Positions 26,429 to 30,326 of a stretch of DNA of 30,326 bases are shown piece after piece; within the stretch, counting starts at the first letter, position 1; the number at the start of each line of letters is the position of its first letter. This DNA comes from a virus, in IMG/VR virus record IMGVR_UViG_3300049024_000110, positions 1 to 30,326 of that record. One strand, 5' to 3'. A model generated the notes under the pieces. The model had not been told where the DNA came from and did not search any database. It was given only the letters and a program-made list of their open reading frames with translations. The position numbers were made by a program, and so were the translations under genes.

Positions 26429-26439
26429 TTTTTTGGGTA
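26429..26439 (+). promoter_or_regulatory. TTTTTTGGGTA element before the 194-aa gene
   Basis: Same 11-mer as 25214-25224. TAGATTTC 12 bases further on resembles the Bacteroidota TAnnTTTG promoter element with one mismatch, but the spacing is poor. Low confidence. Confidence 0.25.
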
Positions 26440-26526
26440 ATTACAACAAATAGATTTCACGTGATTTGAATCCTTATAGATCGCCAACATGGCGGCTTCG
26501 ATTGTTCAACTTAACAACAAATCTTT

Positions 26527-27111
26527 ATGCAAATCTTCTTAACCGCCAAATCAAAGAATGGCGACAATTATGTGAAACCACGTGTGGTGATCGTGGATCC
26601 AGCAAAGATCTCAATGACTCCTGTTTCAAAATCTGGCGGGTACAGTCAGGGACTTTGTCGGGTCGAGGAGAAATCAGGTAATTCTGTTGATGTGTATTAC
26701 GTGTACGAGTCTCCAGCAGAGATCAACGCACAAATCTTGATGAATGAAGGCCAGGCGACAGGACTTCTGGCAAAAAAATTCATCGATCTCAGTATCGACG
26801 CGGCTGGTGCTACCGCTGCAGCTGCCGCTGATATCGTGAAGTATTTCACTGAAATCGACACAGCGACCGCTACAACAACTGATGGTTATCAGCTTCCCGC
26901 AGCAACTGTTGGCAAAGTATGCGTTGTCTACAACACTGTTCCTGGTGCAGGAGGCGCCGGTATTGCGTTGGACGCGTGGCCACAGACAGGTGAGAATTTC
27001 CGCGGACTTGCTGACGATGCAACATTGCAACACGCGGTGAATATTCGTAAGCATTACGTTTGCTTGGAAGCAGGCACCTGGGATGTTGCGGATGACTTCA
27101 CACAGGCATAA
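26527..27111 (+). CDS. Putative virion decoration or head-fibre protein, 194 aa
   Basis: Residues 1-110 are mixed beta/helix (a PRVVIVDPAKISMT start, VYYVYESPAEINAQILMNEGQ helix, Ala-rich stretch at about 95-118). Residues about 120-194 follow the pattern 'TTTDGYQLPAATVGKVCVVYNTV...ALDAWPQTGENFRGLADDAT...CLEAGTWD', a small beta domain common in phage capsid decoration and fibre-tip proteins. It is the only clearly virion-type gene on the plus strand. It is followed by a strong plus-strand terminator and, beyond that, the converging portal operon. The exact part of the virion is unknown. The start was chosen as the ATG giving the longest frame; an upstream ATG at 26489 is out of frame and gives only 17 codons. 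Confidence 0.6.
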   Translation: MQIFLTAKSKNGDNYVKPRVVIVDPAKISMTPVSKSGGYSQGLCRVEEKSGNSVDVYYVYESPAEINAQILMNEGQATGLLAKKFIDLSIDAAGATAAAAADIVKYFTEIDTATATTTDGYQLPAATVGKVCVVYNTVPGAGGAGIALDAWPQTGENFRGLADDATLQHAVNIRKHYVCLEAGTWDVADDFTQA

Positions 27112-27145
27112 GCATTTTTTGCGCTGTTATTTGCCGCAGCGTTTG

Positions 27146-27175
27146 AACCCGAGCAGAAATGTTCGGGTTTTTTTA
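27146..27175 (+). terminator. Intrinsic terminator after the 194-aa gene
   Basis: AACCCGA (27146-27152) pairs with TCGGGTT (27163-27169), 10-base loop, then seven T. Ends the plus-strand island. Confidence 0.8.
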
Positions 27176-27180
27176 TTGCC

Positions 27181-27210
27181 AAATAAAAAAGGCCTGAGTG
27201 ATCAGGCCTT
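27181..27210 (-). terminator. Intrinsic terminator of the portal operon
   Basis: On the minus strand AAGGCCTGA and TCAGGCCTT pair around a 4-base loop, followed by TTTTATTT. It faces the plus-strand terminator six bases away, isolating the two units. Confidence 0.8.
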
Positions 27211-27235
27211 GACGCGTAAGTTGAACGATGTGAAC

Positions 27236-27754
27236 TTAACGGCGTGAATATGGTAAGTCAGTCTGTGGTTGCTTGCGTATGCAAGTGATTTGACCAACAG
27301 CTGTAATACGGATCTTACTACAAGGGATAGGCACTACTTCACCAACTGCATAAGTCTTTGCGATCAATGTTGCTGCATCGATATTAGGATCATCAGGAAC
27401 CAATTCAGAGAACACTAATCCTGTTGCTACGTTCACGATGAAACCTTCACAGTCAAGCGCTACAATGAGGTTGATGTTTCCGGCTGCAGTAACACCGAAG
27501 GTTCCATCTGCGATGAATGTGTTTGCATCGATCACTTTTTTCACCTTGTGAGCCGTATTGGCGTAAGCGCCACCAGATGTGATCCAGAAGCTTTGATGCT
27601 TCTTCAGACCATGGCCCGCGGCGGTGATGATTATCTGGCCGGTACCACCATCAGCGATCACAGTATATGCGATCGTGCGCTGTCCAACTCCAATGACATC
27701 AACACCCCTTGTTGACATCAAGCTTGCGAGATTTTCTTCAGTTAATTTTAACAT
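27236..27754 (-). CDS. Small beta-rich virion protein, 172 aa
   Basis: Residues 1-22 are helical; 25-110 form a beta domain with a GHGLKKHQSFWITSGG...GAYANTAHKVKKVIDANTF motif, like the small beta barrels found in phage decoration and fibre proteins. Residues 110-172 contain more strands and a short basic tail. The start lies 6 bases after the portal stop, so it is co-translated with the portal. In phicrAss001 a head-fibre gene follows the portal, so this may be a counterpart; similarity is not shown here. No signal peptide. Confidence 0.55.
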   Translation of the reverse strand: MLKLTEENLASLMSTRGVDVIGVGQRTIAYTVIADGGTGQIIITAAGHGLKKHQSFWITSGGAYANTAHKVKKVIDANTFIADGTFGVTAAGNINLIVALDCEGFIVNVATGLVFSELVPDDPNIDAATLIAKTYAVGEVVPIPCSKIRITAVGQITCIRKQPQTDLPYSRR

Positions 27755-27760
27755 GATATA

Positions 27761-30163
27761 CTAAGGTTTTGATGTTGCTGGTTGTGGCTTTGGTTTCGAC
27801 TTCTCCTTCGCGATATCCATCTGTCCCTTCAAGAGTGCCATTAGAAGTTCATTGACACGTTCCGCTTCCCCTTCTTTCAATTCAGCACCCTTGAGGATCA
27901 TCTCATGTAGGAATTTCCGATCATCCTCCTGTTTCTTTTGCTGCTTATCGAATTCCTTCTCGGCCATCTTCTGCTGGAATTCCATCTGCATGGACTTCTG
28001 TTTAGCCTGCTCTGTTGCGACAGCGGTCTTCGTGTTCTCTTCACCCTGGACACGCATAAGATTTTCTTGCTTTGCCGCTTCACGATTTTCACGTTCAATC
28101 ACATGCTTCCGGATCATCAGGATCTGGCGATAAGGATTCTCCACCATCTCGATCTCAATAGCTTTCTCTCCTGGTATCTCTTTATTGGTGACCATCAAAT
28201 TCAAGATCGCTGATATCTTTTCCTTGACTTTATCGTCCGGACCTTCTTCAAGAATGATACCCATATCGATGAGTGGGAGATCCCGATTCAGCATAAAATA
28301 CTTGTAGCTTTCCATACCAAGCGACTCGCTGATGATAGCAGGATTCATCCGCTGGACATTGTTCTGCAGCAGGTAGAACATATTTTTTCCTGACTTCTCG
28401 TAGATGGTTTTGTAAGCCTCAAGGATGTGTGACATCGCATTGTCGGAGGCATTGAAAGCCAGTTGTGCCACTTCTTTACCGGTACGCTCAGCCGGCGTCC
28501 CTCCTTCTGAAAGAACGTTGAGACCAACCATATCCCGGGCTTGATCAATCCACTGCTTCATCAAAACCAAGTGATCGCTTGCTCCCTGAGACAGTCCATT
28601 GACTAATTCCTCAAATGGTTTTGTATTTAGTGGCGAATCGTGTTGATCATACCCATCGTAGATAAAGCTACCTGTCTCTGCATACATCTCAAGAGCCTTC
28701 TTGGGATCTAATTTTGCATTTCCTTTGCCAGTACGAGCAAGGGCCTTCTTCTCGATCGCAATGCCAGGCGGCTTTGATTGAGATGAGTGACTCTGATACT
28801 GCAAGTAGTTTAATTGAACCTGGTCCGCGGCCTGCTCAATCATTCCGATTGTGCTGATGAAGTCGGTTGAAACTAATACAACAGGAAGAACAGTTTCTTG
28901 CCAGTCAGTTGCAGGACGCAACATGTTCGTCATTAACCCATAGCTGTAGCAATATTCGGTATCAACGACCCAAGTGCCTTGATATACGTTGCGTACTTCC
29001 GTTCGATAAATCCTTTTCTTGCCCTCGAATTTTTTATTGAATTCGTCGTCGGTCAATCCCTTACCATCATTGACAGAAGCATCGCCCAGGAATGGAACGT
29101 AATTTGGAGCCTCGGTCTTTGTTCTGGTGTTTCCAGATGAATTCTTGTATTCAACATTGACCTCAGAATCGGTCGTTAAATACAGTAACTCAAATACAGT
29201 AACCTTCTCATGATCGTACGCATAGGAATATGTTCCGGAATTGTAATGTTCACTGTACTTTCCAATATAACCATTCCCACCGCGAGCAACAGATGTTTTG
29301 TGAGCAATGTCCTTCAACTCCTCCTCCTTCAAATTCTTTGCTTCCCTGCGTAACTGTGAGATAGTTTTCTCAAGGTACTCGCCAAAGCGAATCATATCGC
29401 GAAAGTCTGGAAGGACACAATGATTGGTGACTGATCGATCGATCATCACCCGCCGTGACTTTATTTTCCCGTTGACATCAATGTATTGCCGGGTACCACC
29501 AACGCCATAGTCAAAAAGATCTCCAACAATTTCTTTCTTCTCCTGCTTCCAGTTAGAATCCTCAAATGCTTTTTCCAGCATGTCCAACACCTCCATTGAA
29601 GTGATGTCTTTTGGGTTCATCTCGATATAAGGATCAATCTCTGCTGCTGAAGCCGGTGGTACTTCACCAGGAGGAATTGGACGTTCAAGACCAAGTCTTG
29701 CAAGTTGCTCGAAGCGCTCAATCTCTTCTTTGTTTACGATGAATTCCAGAAGTTTAGATCTGTACTTCTGCTTTGCACTGATACTTTTCGGATCAATTGC
29801 TCGAGCTCTCATCCGGAGCGGGATAGAGATAATTTTATTAACAGCTGAGTTCCTGATACGCGGTACCACCTTCAGGATCTCGTAATTGATATTACGGAAC
29901 GAGTGGTTAGGGACGTCGCCTTTTTCTCGCTTCAAACCCATAAGTTCCTTGTACTGCAATTGGCTTTGTTCGCCACGTGCGTACTGCTTGTAGCGTTTGA
30001 GGTTCTTATTGTTCCGGCACAACGAAACATCCATTGGGCCATGGGCAGCTTCCTCATGAAAAGCTTTCGCGTACTTTAAAAAGTAATCTTTGGTAGCCTT
30101 TACCGACGATGGAACAAATTCGTTCGGAAAGCTATTGATGCCGTTGCTCTTGATTTCGTTCAT
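27761..30163 (-). CDS. Portal protein, crAss-like
   Basis: An 800-residue protein with the length and features of crAss-like portals. The N-terminal part has many basic and aromatic residues (YKELMGLKREKGDVPNHSFRNINYEILKVVPRIRNSAVNKI). A helical clip/stem region lies near 400-600 (TISQLRREAKNLKEE at about 265, GMIEQAADQVQLNYLQYQSHS near 440, KQWIDQARDMVGLNVLSEGGTPAERTGKE near 530). A long charged coiled coil makes up the last 110 residues. It forms the dodecameric ring at the special vertex through which DNA is packaged and ejected. The ATG overlaps the stop of the preceding gene (ATGA), as in terminase-portal pairs. No break or missing section is visible. Confidence 0.85.
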   Translation of the reverse strand: MNEIKSNGINSFPNEFVPSSVKATKDYFLKYAKAFHEEAAHGPMDVSLCRNNKNLKRYKQYARGEQSQLQYKELMGLKREKGDVPNHSFRNINYEILKVVPRIRNSAVNKIISIPLRMRARAIDPKSISAKQKYRSKLLEFIVNKEEIERFEQLARLGLERPIPPGEVPPASAAEIDPYIEMNPKDITSMEVLDMLEKAFEDSNWKQEKKEIVGDLFDYGVGGTRQYIDVNGKIKSRRVMIDRSVTNHCVLPDFRDMIRFGEYLEKTISQLRREAKNLKEEELKDIAHKTSVARGGNGYIGKYSEHYNSGTYSYAYDHEKVTVFELLYLTTDSEVNVEYKNSSGNTRTKTEAPNYVPFLGDASVNDGKGLTDDEFNKKFEGKKRIYRTEVRNVYQGTWVVDTEYCYSYGLMTNMLRPATDWQETVLPVVLVSTDFISTIGMIEQAADQVQLNYLQYQSHSSQSKPPGIAIEKKALARTGKGNAKLDPKKALEMYAETGSFIYDGYDQHDSPLNTKPFEELVNGLSQGASDHLVLMKQWIDQARDMVGLNVLSEGGTPAERTGKEVAQLAFNASDNAMSHILEAYKTIYEKSGKNMFYLLQNNVQRMNPAIISESLGMESYKYFMLNRDLPLIDMGIILEEGPDDKVKEKISAILNLMVTNKEIPGEKAIEIEMVENPYRQILMIRKHVIERENREAAKQENLMRVQGEENTKTAVATEQAKQKSMQMEFQQKMAEKEFDKQQKKQEDDRKFLHEMILKGAELKEGEAERVNELLMALLKGQMDIAKEKSKPKPQPATSKP

Positions 30164-30326
30164 GAGTTAAAAAATTGATTACAAAAATCTTCGCTGTCAA
30201 AATCATTGTAGTCGCCATCATCAGAGGTAGACGGTAACAACCGGCTCTGATTGCCACTAATATCATAGCGACGGAAGTATTTAGATACTAAGTCCTCTGT
30301 TTTTTGGGTATTCCACTGATAGTAGT
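30160..30326 (-). CDS. C-terminus of probable large terminase subunit (partial)
   Basis: One open frame reads in from the right edge and ends at TGA 30162-30160, giving 54 residues with a KYFRRYDISGNQSR segment and an acidic tail (DDGDYNDFDSEDF). The stop overlaps the portal ATG. In crAss-like and many other tailed phages the gene before the portal is the large terminase, so this is most likely its C-terminal end. The ATPase and nuclease domains lie outside the window, so the call rests on position. Confidence 0.5.
   Translation of the reverse strand, partial: YYQWNTQKTEDLVSKYFRRYDISGNQSRLLPSTSDDGDYNDFDSEDFCNQFFNS

Larger units (their letters stand above)
26118..26526 (+). other. Non-coding region with further stems and a long inverted repeat
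   Basis: No gene. Stems include 26125-26130/26144-26149, 26150-26156/26164-26170, and CCGGGT/ACCCGG at 26206-26211 and 26230-26235. A GCC-GAAA-GGT tetraloop stem lies at 26245-26254. Two crossing stems form a small possible pseudoknot: AGCAG/CTGCT (26278-26282, 26293-26297) and AGGTTTC/GAAGCCT (26283-26289, 26304-26310). Near the end are a TTTTTTGGGTA copy (26429-26439), TCACGTGA at 26457-26464, and CGCC/GGCG at 26482-26494. Confidence 0.4.

Overview
The window is a block of late (virion) genes from a tailed bacteriophage, most likely a crAss-like (Crassvirales-type) podovirus of a Bacteroidota host. The reasons are a portal, scaffold-like protein and capsid protein of crAss-like type, then small ring-type tail proteins, a very large tail 'muzzle/stabilization' protein and large putative ejected proteins. 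Starts lack a clear Shine-Dalgarno, as in Bacteroidota, and several signal peptides end in the Bacteroidota-style A/S-Q cleavage context. Family names were recognised by eye; no search was run.

Layout, right to left along the minus strand, which carries nearly everything. (1) 30326-27236: the end of a probable large terminase, the portal and a small beta-rich virion protein, closed by a terminator. (2) 25130-22451: scaffold-like protein and major capsid protein, closed by a terminator. (3) 22386-21472: an unassigned structural candidate with its own terminator. (4) 21389-12340: a fibre/adsorption cluster of seven genes, including an Mtd-like protein, a small membrane protein and three large fibre/spike proteins, closed by a terminator. 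(5) 12269 to the left edge: three ring-type tail proteins, the muzzle protein and three putative ejected proteins. The last is a giant polyvalent protein of more than 1455 residues that runs off the window inside an SF2 helicase domain. Genes in blocks 4 and 5 overlap or nearly touch, as in coupled operons.

A plus-strand island (about 25140-27180) sits between portal and scaffold modules. It holds a 99-codon ORF with an intrinsic terminator inside it, a small secreted CAP-like protein, about 590 bases of non-coding but highly structured sequence, and a 194-residue virion-type protein. A terminator for each strand separates it from the portal operon.

Most unusual points: three adjacent fibre/spike proteins each begin with a Sec-type signal peptide, and the small CAP-like protein does too. 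A pseudoknotted RNA-like element lies in the plus island. A near-palindromic AACAWWTGTT motif occurs as pairs 21-22 bp apart at two unit boundaries and singly before the RNA-like element. No tRNA, CRISPR array, integrase, transposase or reverse transcriptase was seen.
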